The position numbers and the translations under genes are program-made. A stretch of 45,727 bases of DNA from Ectopseudomonas mendocina (GTDB lineage: Bacteria > Pseudomonadota > Gammaproteobacteria > Pseudomonadales > Pseudomonadaceae), in NCBI RefSeq assembly GCF_008041835.1, contig NZ_VRYE01000051.1, forward strand, positions 1 through 45,727, written 5' to 3'. Below the pieces are notes generated by a model. That model ran no database searches. It was not told the origin of the DNA and was given only the letters and a program-made list of their open reading frames with translations. This document shows positions 18,188-26,529 of this stretch, in pieces (within the stretch, counting starts at the first letter, position 1; every line of letters starts with the position of its first letter).

Positions 18188-19729
18188 CTACAAGGCCCGC
18201 CGGGCAAAGTCGCGCGGACGAAAGCCCAATATCAGCAGCATGCCGAAGTAGGCGACCAGCCCAGCCGCTACCAACGCGCCGAGACGCAACAGGCGTACGA
18301 GCATCTCCCCTTCTGCCCAGGCGGGCATGACCTGCAGCAGCCCCAGCAACACGGCAACCATCACCGCCACCGCGACCACCAGCTTGAGCAGAAACAGCCC
18401 CCAGCCCGGCAGCGGCTGGAAGATAGCGGCGCGGCGCAGCTGCCAGTACAGCAGACCGGCATTCAGGCAGGCCGCCAGACTGATTGCCAGCGCCAGGCCG
18501 ACGTGCGCCATCTCCAGACCGAAGACGAACAGCGCGTTCATCACCTGGGTCGCCAGCAGGCTGACCACAGCGATCTTCACCGGCGTTTTGATGTTCTGTT
18601 GGGCGTAGAAGCCCGGCGCAAGAATCTTCACCAGAATCAGCGCCAGCAGGCCGACCGCGTAGGCCATCAGCGCCTGCTGGGTCATCAGCGAATCGTTGGC
18701 GGTGAATTTGCCGTACTGAAACAGCGAGACCACCAACGGCTCGGCGAGAATCGCCAGCGCCAGGGTGCAGGGCAGCACCAGCAGAAAGCACAAACGCAGC
18801 CCCCAATCGAGCAGGCGGCGGTACTCGTCGCGATTCTTGCTCGCATAGGTTTTCGATAGCGCCGGCAGCAGGATGGTGCCCAGCGCCACGCCCAGCACAC
18901 CTGAGGGCAGCTCCATCAGGCGGTCGGCGTAATACATCCAGGACACCGAGCCAGCCACCAGGAAGGAAGCGAAAATGGTGTTGATGATCAGCGAGATCTG
19001 ACTCACCGAGACGCCGAAGATCGCCGGCCCCATCTGCTTGAGCACGCGCCACACGCCCAGGTCGCCGAAACTCAGGCGCGGCAGCACCAGCATGCCGATC
19101 TTCTTCAGGTGCGGCAGTTGCCAGAGCAACTGCGCCAGGCCACCGACCAGCACCGCCCAGCCCAGCGCCATGATCGGCGGGTCGAAATAGGGCGTCAGAA
19201 ACAGCGAGAAGACGATCATGCTGACATTGAGCAGCGTCGGCACGAACGCCGGCACCGAAAAACGGTTCCAGGTGTTAAGGATGGCGCCGGCCAGCGATGA
19301 CAGGGAGATCAGCAATATATAAGGAAAGGTCACCCGCAGCAGATCGACGGTCAGCTCGAAACGCTCGGCCTCATCGGCAAAACCCGGCGCCGTGGCCCAG
19401 ACGATCCAGGGCGCGGCGAGCACGCCGATGGCCGTGACCAGCGCCAGCACCAGGGTCAGCAAACCTGAGACGTAGGCGATAAAGGTGCGCGTGGCCTCCT
19501 CGCCCTGCTGCATCTTGTACTCGGCCAGGATGGGTACGAAGGCCTGGGAGAAGGCGCCTTCGGCAAAAATGCGGCGCAGCAGATTGGGCAGCTTGAAGGC
19601 CACCACGAAGGCATCCGACGCCACCCCGGCGCCAAAGGTGCGGGCGATGATGGTGTCGCGCACGAACCCCAGCACGCGCGACACCATGGTCAGTGAACTG
19701 ACGGCAGCCAGGGACTTGAGCAGATTCAT
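18188..19729 (-). CDS. murJ: MurJ (MviN), lipid II flippase
   Basis: The 513-residue protein of the MOP superfamily has about 14 hydrophobic segments and the MurJ signature [19 protein letters not shown] near the N-terminus, with conserved charged residues (Arg18, Arg24 region). [17 protein letters not shown] follows. It flips lipid II across the inner membrane for peptidoglycan synthesis. The start ATG at 19729 gives [12 protein letters not shown], the family N-terminus; open reading continues 68 codons upstream but is not family-like. It is transcribed towards ribF (79-bp gap) and is divergent from rpsT. Confidence 0.96.
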   Translation of the reverse strand: MNLLKSLAAVSSLTMVSRVLGFVRDTIIARTFGAGVASDAFVVAFKLPNLLRRIFAEGAFSQAFVPILAEYKMQQGEEATRTFIAYVSGLLTLVLALVTAIGVLAAPWIVWATAPGFADEAERFELTVDLLRVTFPYILLISLSSLAGAILNTWNRFSVPAFVPTLLNVSMIVFSLFLTPYFDPPIMALGWAVLVGGLAQLLWQLPHLKKIGMLVLPRLSFGDLGVWRVLKQMGPAIFGVSVSQISLIINTIFASFLVAGSVSWMYYADRLMELPSGVLGVALGTILLPALSKTYASKNRDEYRRLLDWGLRLCFLLVLPCTLALAILAEPLVVSLFQYGKFTANDSLMTQQALMAYAVGLLALILVKILAPGFYAQQNIKTPVKIAVVSLLATQVMNALFVFGLEMAHVGLALAISLAACLNAGLLYWQLRRAAIFQPLPGWGLFLLKLVVAVAVMVAVLLGLLQVMPAWAEGEMLVRLLRLGALVAAGLVAYFGMLLILGFRPRDFARRAL

Positions 19730-19920
19730 GGGGTATTTCGGCTTCCATAAAAAGGTGCAGTAGCGGACAATCCGCCGCCCAACGAAGGCGTCGAGTGTAG
19801 CGAGCCACCACTGGTCAGGCCAGCACAGGAAAGCGTCATCAGACTTGACAGCAGGCAGATGGATCGGCATGATTCGCGGCCTTATTTGTCGTAACCCCCC
19901 AGTTTTCGAGGAGCTTGACG

Positions 19921-20199
19921 GTGGCCAACTCACCTTCTGCCAAAAAACGCGCCAAACAGGCTGAGAAGCGCCGTAGCCATAACGCCAGCCTGCGCTCGAT
20001 GGTTCGTACTTACATCAAGAACGTAGTCAAGGCTATTGCTGCCAAAGATCTCGAGCTTGCCAAGACCGCTTACACTGCAGCTGTTCCGGTCATCGACCGT
20101 ATGGCTGACAAAGGCATCATTCACAAGAACAAAGCTGCTCGTCACAAGAGCCGCCTGAACGCGCACATCAAGGCGCTGGGCGAAGCTGCTGCCGCTTAA
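19921..20199 (+). CDS. rpsT: RpsT, 30S ribosomal protein S20
   Basis: The 92-residue basic protein ([20 protein letters not shown], Ala/Lys-rich helices) is S20 over its full length. The start is GTG at 19921, with GAGGAG (19908-19913) seven bases upstream; non-AUG starts are typical for rpsT and tie in with S20 autoregulation in enterobacteria. A strong terminator follows. Divergent from murJ with a 191-bp shared upstream region. Confidence 0.97.
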   Translation: MANSPSAKKRAKQAEKRRSHNASLRSMVRTYIKNVVKAIAAKDLELAKTAYTAAVPVIDRMADKGIIHKNKAARHKSRLNAHIKALGEAAAA

Positions 20200-20215
20200 T
20201 CGCGACAGGTTCTTG

Positions 20216-20246
20216 AAAAAACCGACCCCAGTGGTCGGTTTTTTAT
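20216..20246 (+). terminator. rpsT terminator
   Basis: The stem accgacc / ggtcggt (20221-20227 and 20233-20239) with a five-base loop is preceded by an A-run and followed by a T-run. Confidence 0.93.
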
Positions 20247-20272
20247 TGCCCTGAGTTCACGACTCACAGGCC

Positions 20273-20280
20273 ATAAAAAT
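20273..20280 (+). repeat. Left 8-bp target duplication of element copy 2
   Basis: The octamer ataaaaat directly precedes the left terminal repeat and is repeated exactly at 21182-21189, directly after the right one. Eight-base AT-rich duplications are typical of ISL3-family transposition. Confidence 0.9.
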
Positions 20281-21181
20281 GGTTCTTCGCATTATCGCGG
20301 GGAAGATACGCTTGACACCGGACTGGCAAGTTTGTGTGCGTATCGCTTACTGACTTAGCACTATCCATTACCGCGTGTACTGAGCGTTTGGGTTGCGCCC
20401 CTTACGGGCGCCACACCTTGATTCGCTGCGCTCACCCTGCGGGCCAGCCTGTGGCTGTTACTACGCTCCGCTACGTTTCGTTGCTTGCCCAAGAAAGGTG
20501 TGCCAAAGAAGGGCACCCCGACATCCGGGTTTCGCTGCGCGAAACTTCCCTCGTTCCGGCGCCGCTCCGGGGGCCGGCTTACATGGGCCATCCTTGGCCC
20601 TTTAAGCGGGGCCGCCATCGGTATCTCGCCGCATCCATGCGGCTCGCTCCCCTACGCAACACCTCCACTCGGCCTCCTGAAGGGGACCAGGTCGCGAGCT
20701 TGCGTAATCTCCACGTAATTAACCTCAGCGGCGTCTGGCTTTTGCTCTTTCACCGCGATCTCACAGACGACACCCAAGTCCCCTTCAGGAGGCCGAGTGG
20801 AATCGCCGTGGAAGGGGTTGAGCGACATGGATGTCGCGAGAGCCACGATGGGCCAGGGACGGCCCTTCGTGGCGTGCCCCTGGAGCGGTGATGGAGCGCG
20901 GGAACCCCGGCGCAGCAGGGCGGGGGCGCCTAGCTCGGATGGTGGGGTGCCCTTCTCTTTGGTTACTTTCTCTTGGGCAAGCAAGAGCTACGAAGCGCAG
21001 CGCAGTAACAGCCGTAGGCTGGCCCGAAGGGTGAGCGTAGCGAGTCAAGTGACTCGCCCGTAAGGGGCGAAACCTATCAGGCCAGACAACACGCTAAGGG
21101 ATAGTGCCAAGTCATCGACAGCTAACACGTAGTTGCCAGTCCGGCATCAACCCGCACTTTCACCAAAATATGCGAAGAACC
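20281..21181 (+). mobile_element. Complete non-autonomous TIR element (copy 2, 901 bp)
   Basis: The ends are 49-bp imperfect inverted repeats (20281-20329 and 21133-21181); both begin ggttcttcgcat and finish ccggactggcaa on their own strand. A perfect 8-bp target duplication flanks it. The interior has two mirrored arms of short hairpins (cgccccttacggggcg types, gcatccatgcggc, gggccatccttggccc) that meet in a 21-bp perfect stem around a 94-nt loop. Open frames run through it (e.g. 20334-20891), but they follow the symmetry, lack recognisable domains, and are not kept in copy 3, so I treat it as non-coding. The ends and 8-bp duplication suggest mobilisation by an ISL3-type transposase in trans; none is in the window. 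Confidence 0.88.
20665..20800. repeat. Central stem-loop of element copy 2 with variable core
   Basis: A perfect 21-bp inverted repeat (20665-20685, 20780-20800; arm core ggcctcctgaagggg) encloses a 94-nt loop. Within the loop 20705-20739 is a 35-nt core that differs from the one in copy 3 at about 16 of 35 places, while 19 nt on its left and most of 40 nt on its right are conserved. Either strand could fold as RNA or DNA cruciform. Confidence 0.85.
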
Positions 21182-21189
21182 ATAAAAAT
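21182..21189 (+). repeat. Right 8-bp target duplication of element copy 2
   Basis: This is an exact copy of ataaaaat at 20273-20280. It merges with the A-run of the terminator of the next gene. Confidence 0.9.
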
Positions 21190-21222
21190 GCCCGCCTCCT
21201 CATCGGAGCGCGGGCATTTTTG
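21184..21222 (-). terminator. Terminator of the PA4642-like gene
   Basis: The stem aaaaatgcccgc / gcgggcattttt is symmetric, with A- and T-runs on both sides. It lies 18 bp beyond the stop of the minus-strand gene at 21241. Confidence 0.9.
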
Positions 21223-21240
21223 CCTATATCCTCGACAGAA

Positions 21241-21528
21241 TCAGCCGCGAGCCGCCTTGATCACTTCGATGTAGGGCTCGGCATTGCGCTGATCCTGAAT
21301 CAGCGCGATGAAATCATTGCCCTGCGCATCGGTGGCCGAGAGGTCGTAGCCTGCAGCAACGAAGAAACCCACGAAGCGCTCGAAATCATCGACACGCAAG
21401 CCGCGATAAGCCTTGACCAGCTTGTGCAGCGAAGGCGGTGTGGCGTCCGCCGGTTCCACCGCAAGGAACAGCTTGATCGAGTCATCGCTGATTTCTTCGC
21501 CAATCACCTGCTTCTTGTCTTTACGCAT
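21241..21528 (-). CDS. Conserved hypothetical, PA4642 family
   Basis: The 95-residue acidic soluble protein (MRKDKKQVIGEEISDDSIKL, then LHKLVKAYRGLRVDDFERFV, YDLSATDAQGNDF) has no signal peptide or membrane segment. I recognise the small Pseudomonas family named after PA4642; its function is unknown. It is next to a strong terminator and divergent from the SulP gene with a 161-bp gap, which fits its usual place near hpt-upp-uraA. Confidence 0.82.
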   Translation of the reverse strand: MRKDKKQVIGEEISDDSIKLFLAVEPADATPPSLHKLVKAYRGLRVDDFERFVGFFVAAGYDLSATDAQGNDFIALIQDQRNAEPYIEVIKAARG

Positions 21529-21659
21529 CGCCCGCTCCCGCCAGCATTACAGAGGGACGGCAGTGTACCGCCGCGCCGCGCGCGGCTCAACGCGCAGCCC
21601 GTGCGCACAATCGACACAATAGCCGACCTAGGTCATGCCGCGCGGTGCAAACCGGCTCC

Positions 21660-21665
21660 TATAAT
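21660..21665 (+). promoter_or_regulatory. Possible -10 box for the SulP gene
   Basis: A perfect tataat lies 24 bp before the ATG at 21690. I see no good -35 hexamer at the right spacing, so this is a weak call. Confidence 0.4.
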
Positions 21666-21689
21666 GCGTCAAGCCATTAGGAAGCCAGC

Positions 21690-23408
21690 ATGTTACGTCC
21701 ATCGTTACCGCTGTTCGCCGCCTGGCGCCAGACTCTGCGCGCGGGATACTCCTGGAAGACCCTGCGCGGGGATCTGAGCGCCGGCCTGACGGTGGGCATC
21801 ATTGCCATTCCACTGGCCATGGCGCTGGCCATCGCCGTAGGCGTGGCGCCGCAGCACGGCCTCTATACCGTGCTGATTGCCGCACCGCTGATCGCCCTGT
21901 GCGGCGGCTCGCGCTTCAATATTTCCGGCCCCACCGCCGCCTTCGTGGTGATTCTGCTGCCGATCACCCAGCAATATGGCCTTGGCGGGCTGCTGCTGTG
22001 CACACTGATGGCTGGCGTGATCCTGATCCTCATGGGACTGCTACGCGCCGGACGCCTGATCGAGTTCGTGCCCTATCCGGTGACGCTGGGCTTTACCGCC
22101 GGCATTGGCATCGTCATTGCCGTTCTGCAGATCAAGGATCTGCTCGGCCTGCACCTGGCCAGCGCACCGCAACACTTGCTGGAGCAACTTAACCTGCTGG
22201 TTCGCGCCCTACCCAGCCTGCAGCCGGGCGACAGCCTGGTCGGTGCCGTATGCCTGGCCACGCTGCTGATCTGGCCACGCCTGGCGCCGAAAATTCCCGC
22301 ACATCTGGTCGCCCTGGCGGTCGGCGCATTGCTGGCACTGGCTCTGGAACGCCTGGGACTGCCCGTGGCGACACTGGGCGAGCGCTTCAGTTATCAACTC
22401 GATGGCATCGAGTACCCCGGCATTCCGCCCCTCCTGCCGAGCCTGGCGTTGCCCTGGAACCTGCCGGGCGCTGACGGCCAGCCATTGGTGCTGTCATTCG
22501 AACTGATCCGTCAACTGCTGGCCCCGGCCTTTGCCATCGCCATGCTCGGCGCCATCGAGTCACTGCTCTGCGCGGTGGTCGCCGACGGCATGACTGGCAG
22601 CAAGCATGACCCCAACGCTGAATTGATCGGCCAGGGTCTGGGCAACCTGGCTGCACCGTTCTTTGGCGGCATCACAGCGACTGCCGCCATTGCACGTACC
22701 GCAGCCAACGTGCGCGCCGGCGCCTTCTCGCCAATGGCCGCACTGGTTCATGCAGGCGTGGTGCTGGCAGCGATTCTGCTGCTCGCGCCACTGTTCAGTT
22801 ATCTGCCCATGGCCGCACTGGCAGCGCTGCTGCTGATGGTGGCGTGGAACATGAGCGAAGCACACCACGTCGCTCACACCCTGCGTATCGCTCCGCGCAG
22901 TGATGTGCTGGTATTGCTGACCTGCCTGGTGCTGACCGTATTGTTCGACATGGTACTGGCGGTAGGCGTCGGCCTGCTGCTGGCGGCCGGGCTGTTCATC
23001 AAACGCATGAGCGAGCTGACCGATACCGCCACACTGAACCGGCAGCAGCGGGAAGCCCTGCGCAACCTGCCCGAGCAGGTGCTGGCGTATGCGATTCGCG
23101 GCCCACTGTTTTTCGGCGCAGCGGAAAAGGCGCTGAGTGTGCTGCGCCGCTTCACGCCGGGCGTGCGCGTGGTGATCGTCGACATTGGCGCCGTACCGCT
23201 GCTGGACATGACCGCCATCGCCGCGCTGGACAATGTGCTACGTGACTATCGCCAGCAGGGCGTGGCGCTGATTCTGAGCGGGCCGACGGCGCAGGTACGC
23301 CTGCAACTACGGCGCGCCGGCGTGCGCAGCCGCGAGGGCGAACTGGCTTATGCACGGGATCTGCCGCACGCGCGGGAAAAGGCATTGCGCTGGTTGGGAG
23401 AGGCCTGA
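21690..23408 (+). CDS. SulP-family anion transporter with STAS domain
   Basis: The 572-residue inner-membrane protein has about 12 hydrophobic segments (SLC26/SulP fold), opening with AGLTVGIIAIPLAMALAIAVGVAPQ in two parts that form the family signature. A C-terminal cytoplasmic STAS domain covers about 450-555 (VVIVDIGAVPLLDMTAIAALD). The family carries sulfate, bicarbonate or dicarboxylates; the substrate cannot be read from sequence. The start ATG has AGGAAG just upstream. It is a monocistronic-looking gene, with REP units and a small hairpin downstream. Confidence 0.9.
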   Translation: MLRPSLPLFAAWRQTLRAGYSWKTLRGDLSAGLTVGIIAIPLAMALAIAVGVAPQHGLYTVLIAAPLIALCGGSRFNISGPTAAFVVILLPITQQYGLGGLLLCTLMAGVILILMGLLRAGRLIEFVPYPVTLGFTAGIGIVIAVLQIKDLLGLHLASAPQHLLEQLNLLVRALPSLQPGDSLVGAVCLATLLIWPRLAPKIPAHLVALAVGALLALALERLGLPVATLGERFSYQLDGIEYPGIPPLLPSLALPWNLPGADGQPLVLSFELIRQLLAPAFAIAMLGAIESLLCAVVADGMTGSKHDPNAELIGQGLGNLAAPFFGGITATAAIARTAANVRAGAFSPMAALVHAGVVLAAILLLAPLFSYLPMAALAALLLMVAWNMSEAHHVAHTLRIAPRSDVLVLLTCLVLTVLFDMVLAVGVGLLLAAGLFIKRMSELTDTATLNRQQREALRNLPEQVLAYAIRGPLFFGAAEKALSVLRRFTPGVRVVIVDIGAVPLLDMTAIAALDNVLRDYRQQGVALILSGPTAQVRLQLRRAGVRSREGELAYARDLPHAREKALRWLGEA

Positions 23409-23451
23409 GGCCTTGGGCCGGATAACATCCTGGCACAGCGACGAAAGCAAA

Positions 23452-23468
23452 CCCGGATTTCATCCGGG
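23452..23468. repeat. Short cccggat hairpin repeat
   Basis: The stem cccggat / atccggg with a ttc loop lies 44 bp after the SulP stop. This unit is a common intergenic repeat in Pseudomonas and may act as a weak terminator; there is no T-run. Confidence 0.5.
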
Positions 23469-23507
23469 CTACACGCCAGGCGTCGACTGTTGGAGCGGCG
23501 CCGGCAT

Positions 23508-23583
23508 GTAGGAGCGGCGCCCCGCCGCGAATCTGGGCGCCGCTGACATCAACCGCTTCGCCCCGAGGCGGGGCTCCTACGAA
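23508..23583. repeat. Inverted REP pair (REPIN-like)
   Basis: Two REP units face each other: gtaggagcggcgccccgccg at the left and the complement of it, ending gcggggctcctac, at the right, with about 25 bp between. The same pair occurs at 26344-26416. It lies between the convergent SulP and hpt genes. Confidence 0.85.
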
Positions 23584-23611
23584 CAGCAGGTGTGTGAATC
23601 TGGTATCAGGC

Positions 23612-24169
23612 TTACAGCCCCTTGACCGCGAAGATGCCGGCGGCGTTGCGCCAGTAGCCTTTGTAGTCCATGCCGTAACCGAAGATGTACCGGTCGATGC
23701 ACGACAAGCCCACGTAGTTGGCCTTCAGGTCCGGGCGCGCCTTGCGCTCGTGCTCCTTGTCGATCAACACCGCGGTATGCACGGCACGCGCACCGGCATG
23801 GCGGCAGAAGTCGATGATCGCACCGAGGGTGTGCCCTTCATCGAGGATGTCGTCGATGATCAGCACGTCGCGGTCGATGAAGGACACTTCCGGCTTGGCC
23901 TTCCAGAACAGCTCGCCACCACTGGTTTCATTGCGGTAGCGGGTGGCATGCAGGTAGGAGGCTTCCAGTGGGAAACTCAGCTTGGTCAGCAGCTTGCCGG
24001 AAAAGATCAGGCCGCCGTTCATCACGCAGAACACCACCGGGTTGCGCTCAGCCAGCTCGGCGTTGATCTGGCTGGCGACCTTATCGATGGCCGCTTCCAC
24101 CTCGGCTTCGGTGAACAGGCAGTCGGCTTCCGCCATGATTTGGCGAATGTGCGCGAGATCGGCGGACAT
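23612..24169 (-). CDS. hpt: Hpt, hypoxanthine-guanine phosphoribosyltransferase
   Basis: The 185-residue enzyme converts hypoxanthine or guanine with PRPP to IMP or GMP. The PRPP loop VLIIDDILDEGHTL is at residues 102-115, and the family phrases VVFCVMNGGLIFSGKLL and YVGLSCIDRYIFGYGMD (each read in part) are present. It is of the same kind as PAO1 PA4645 (from memory). Start ATG at 24169 has GAGAG upstream. Divergent from upp with a 238-bp shared region, which suggests coordinated salvage. Confidence 0.93.
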   Translation of the reverse strand: MSADLAHIRQIMAEADCLFTEAEVEAAIDKVASQINAELAERNPVVFCVMNGGLIFSGKLLTKLSFPLEASYLHATRYRNETSGGELFWKAKPEVSFIDRDVLIIDDILDEGHTLGAIIDFCRHAGARAVHTAVLIDKEHERKARPDLKANYVGLSCIDRYIFGYGMDYKGYWRNAAGIFAVKGL

Positions 24170-24407
24170 GATGGTGCTCTCTCTTGATCGGCTGATGAGT
24201 GGCGGCGAACAGCCCGAAAGCTGATCGACTCGTCAAATAAAAGCGGGCAAAGGTACAGACCCGTGCAACGCTTGCCAAGTATCGACTGACCAGCGTAGCC
24301 GATGCACGTCGGCGAGCACCGCGACTCATCAGTCACCCACCACTAGGCACAAGCAATGCTTTAATCTAACGCGATTTTTCCCAGAGCCCCGTTGGAGATC
24401 CCAGCCC

Positions 24408-25046
24408 ATGCCCACTCGCGAGATCCGCCACCCGCTGATCCGTCACAAGATCGGCCTGATGCGCCGCGCCGATATCAGCACCAAGAATTTCCGTGAGCTG
24501 GCCCAGGAAGTGGGCGCCCTGCTGACTTATGAGGCCACCAACGACTTGCCTCTGGAAGCCTACGACATCGAAGGCTGGGCGGGCACCGTTCAGGTGGAGA
24601 AGATCGCCGGCAAGAAGATCACCGTAGTGCCCATCCTGCGTGCCGGCATCGGCATGCTCGACGGCGTGCTCAGCCTGATCCCGGGCGCCAAGGTCAGCGC
24701 CGTGGGCGTGGCGCGCAACGAGGAAACCCTGGAAGCGCACACCTACCTGGAAAAGCTCGCTCCGGAAATCGACTCGCGCCTGGCCCTGATCATCGACCCG
24801 ATGCTGGCCACCGGCGGTTCGATGGTCGCCACCATCGACCTGCTGAAGAAAGCCGGCTGCAAGGACATCCGCGCCATGGTCCTGGTTGCTGCCCCCGAGG
24901 GCATTCAGGCGGTCGAGCAGGCTCACCCGGACGTGACCATCTTCACCGCCTCCATCGATCAGCGTCTGAACGAGCATGGCTACATCATCCCGGGCCTGGG
25001 CGATGCCGGTGACAAGATCTTCGGCACCAAGCAAAAGGACGCCTGA
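24408..25046 (+). CDS. upp: Upp, uracil phosphoribosyltransferase
   Basis: The 212-residue enzyme makes UMP from uracil and PRPP. The PRPP-binding segment [13 protein letters not shown] is at about 127-139, and [15 protein letters not shown] and the C-terminal uracil site [17 protein letters not shown] are conserved. A GGAG site lies nine bases before the ATG. The permease gene uraA begins one base after the stop codon, so transport and salvage are one operon. Confidence 0.97.
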   Translation: MPTREIRHPLIRHKIGLMRRADISTKNFRELAQEVGALLTYEATNDLPLEAYDIEGWAGTVQVEKIAGKKITVVPILRAGIGMLDGVLSLIPGAKVSAVGVARNEETLEAHTYLEKLAPEIDSRLALIIDPMLATGGSMVATIDLLKKAGCKDIRAMVLVAAPEGIQAVEQAHPDVTIFTASIDQRLNEHGYIIPGLGDAGDKIFGTKQKDA

Positions 25047-25047
25047 C

Positions 25048-26310
25048 ATGTCGCAGACGGAATTCAACGATCCGCTGTGGCGCCAGGGCATTTCCGGCGC
25101 GCAGATGCTGTTCGTGGCCTTCGGCGCTCTGGTGCTGATGCCGCTGATCACCGGCATGGACCCCAACGTCGCGCTGTTCACCGCCGGTATCGGCACCCTG
25201 CTGTTCCAACTGGTCACCAAGCGCCAGGTGCCGGTGTTTCTGGCCTCCAGCTTCGCCTTCATCGCGCCGATTCTGGCAGCCAAGGGCGAGTTCGGCCTGC
25301 CGGCAGTGATGGGCGGCGTGATCGCTGCCGGCCTGGTCTACATCCTGCTTTCGCTACTGGTCAAACTGCGCGGCCCCAACTTCATCGACCGCCTGCTGCC
25401 ACCGGTGGTGATCGCCCCGGTGATCATCTCCATCGGCCTGGCGCTGTCACCGGTCGCGGTGAACATGGCCATGGGCAAGGCTGGTGACGGCAGCGTTGAA
25501 CTGGTGCCGTACAGCACGGCGATGATGATTTCGATGCCGGCGCTGATCACCACCCTGCTGGTGGCCGTGCTGGGGCGCGGGCTCTTCCGCCTGGTGCCGA
25601 TTCTTGCCGGTATCGCCGTTGGCTGCGCCATCGCCGCCGTACTCGGTGTGATCGACACCAGCGCCGTCAGCCAGGCAGCCTGGATCGCCATGCCCAACTT
25701 CATCGCCCCCGAGCTGCACTGGGGCGCCATTCTGTACATGGTGCCGGTCGCCCTGGCGCCCGCCATCGAGCACATCGGCGGCGTGGTGGCGATTGGCAAC
25801 GTGACCGGCAAGAACTTCGTCAAACAACCGGGCCTGCACCGCACCCTGCTGGGTGACGGTCTGGCCACCTCGGCAGCCGGCCTGTTCGGTGGCCCGCCCA
25901 ACACCACCTACGCCGAAGTGACCGGCGCGGTGATGCTGACCAAGAGCTACAACCCGAAGATCATGACCTGGGCGGCGGTATTCGCCATTGCCCTGGCCTT
26001 TATCGGCAAGTTCGGCGTGGCCCTGCAGAGCATCCCGGTGCCGGTGATGGGCGGCATTCTCTGCCTGCTGTTCGGCTCCATCGCCGTGGTCGGTCTCAAC
26101 ACCCTGATTCGCCATCAGGTCGACCTGTCCGAAGCGCGCAACCTGATCATCGTCTCGGTGACCCTGGTGTTCGGTATCGGCGGCATGGTGATTGGCGGCA
26201 AGGAATTTGCCCTGTCGGGTATTTCCCTGTGCGCCATCAGCGCCCTGCTGCTCAACCTGGTACTGCCAGGCGGCGCCGGCTGGAAGAAAAAGGACGGGCA
26301 AGAGGCCTAA
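25048..26310 (+). CDS. uraA: UraA, uracil:proton symporter (NCS2/NAT)
   Basis: The 420-residue protein has about 14 hydrophobic segments. The NAT signature region AIEHIGGVVAIGNVTGKNF and GGPPNTTYAEVTGAVMLTKSY are family hallmarks; the Glu of IEH and Glu of YAEV are the substrate-binding residues known from UraA. It imports uracil for Upp. The ATG at 25048 begins one base after the upp stop. A REP pair and a strong terminator follow. Confidence 0.95.
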   Translation: MSQTEFNDPLWRQGISGAQMLFVAFGALVLMPLITGMDPNVALFTAGIGTLLFQLVTKRQVPVFLASSFAFIAPILAAKGEFGLPAVMGGVIAAGLVYILLSLLVKLRGPNFIDRLLPPVVIAPVIISIGLALSPVAVNMAMGKAGDGSVELVPYSTAMMISMPALITTLLVAVLGRGLFRLVPILAGIAVGCAIAAVLGVIDTSAVSQAAWIAMPNFIAPELHWGAILYMVPVALAPAIEHIGGVVAIGNVTGKNFVKQPGLHRTLLGDGLATSAAGLFGGPPNTTYAEVTGAVMLTKSYNPKIMTWAAVFAIALAFIGKFGVALQSIPVPVMGGILCLLFGSIAVVGLNTLIRHQVDLSEARNLIIVSVTLVFGIGGMVIGGKEFALSGISLCAISALLLNLVLPGGAGWKKKDGQEA

Positions 26311-26343
26311 TGTCTGTCAGTTAAGCGTCGACGCTGCCAATGG

Positions 26344-26416
26344 GTAGGAGCGGCGCCCCGCCGCGAACCAGGGCGATACGCGATTGAAAAGCTTCGCCCC
26401 GGGGCGGGGCTCCTAC
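26344..26416. repeat. Inverted REP pair (REPIN-like), second copy
   Basis: The left unit gtaggagcggcgccccgccg and the right unit ending ggggcggggctcctac match the pair at 23508-23583, with a different spacer. It lies just after uraA. Confidence 0.85.
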
Positions 26417-26477
26417 GAAAGACCGCTTTGGCAAGCTTATCTGATCGGCATTGGGCAAGAGGCCTGATTCTCTCGTC

Positions 26478-26515
26478 CAAGAAAAAGCCCGCGATTGATT
26501 CGCGGGCTTTTTCTT
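26478..26515. terminator. Bidirectional terminator between uraA and the DUF481 gene
   Basis: A long perfect stem (caagaaaaagcccgcga / its complement) with a four-base loop has A- and T-runs inside both arms, so it works for both convergent genes. Confidence 0.92.
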
Positions 26516-26529
26516 GACGCTGGCGAACG

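Noticed and set aside
20334..20891. A 185-codon open frame in element copy 2, with a related frame at 45031-45426
   Set aside because: The related frames follow the symmetry of the element, have no start context, break by frameshift outside the core in copy 3, and low-complexity motifs recur on the opposite strand. I keep the shared phase across the core as an open point in the findings.
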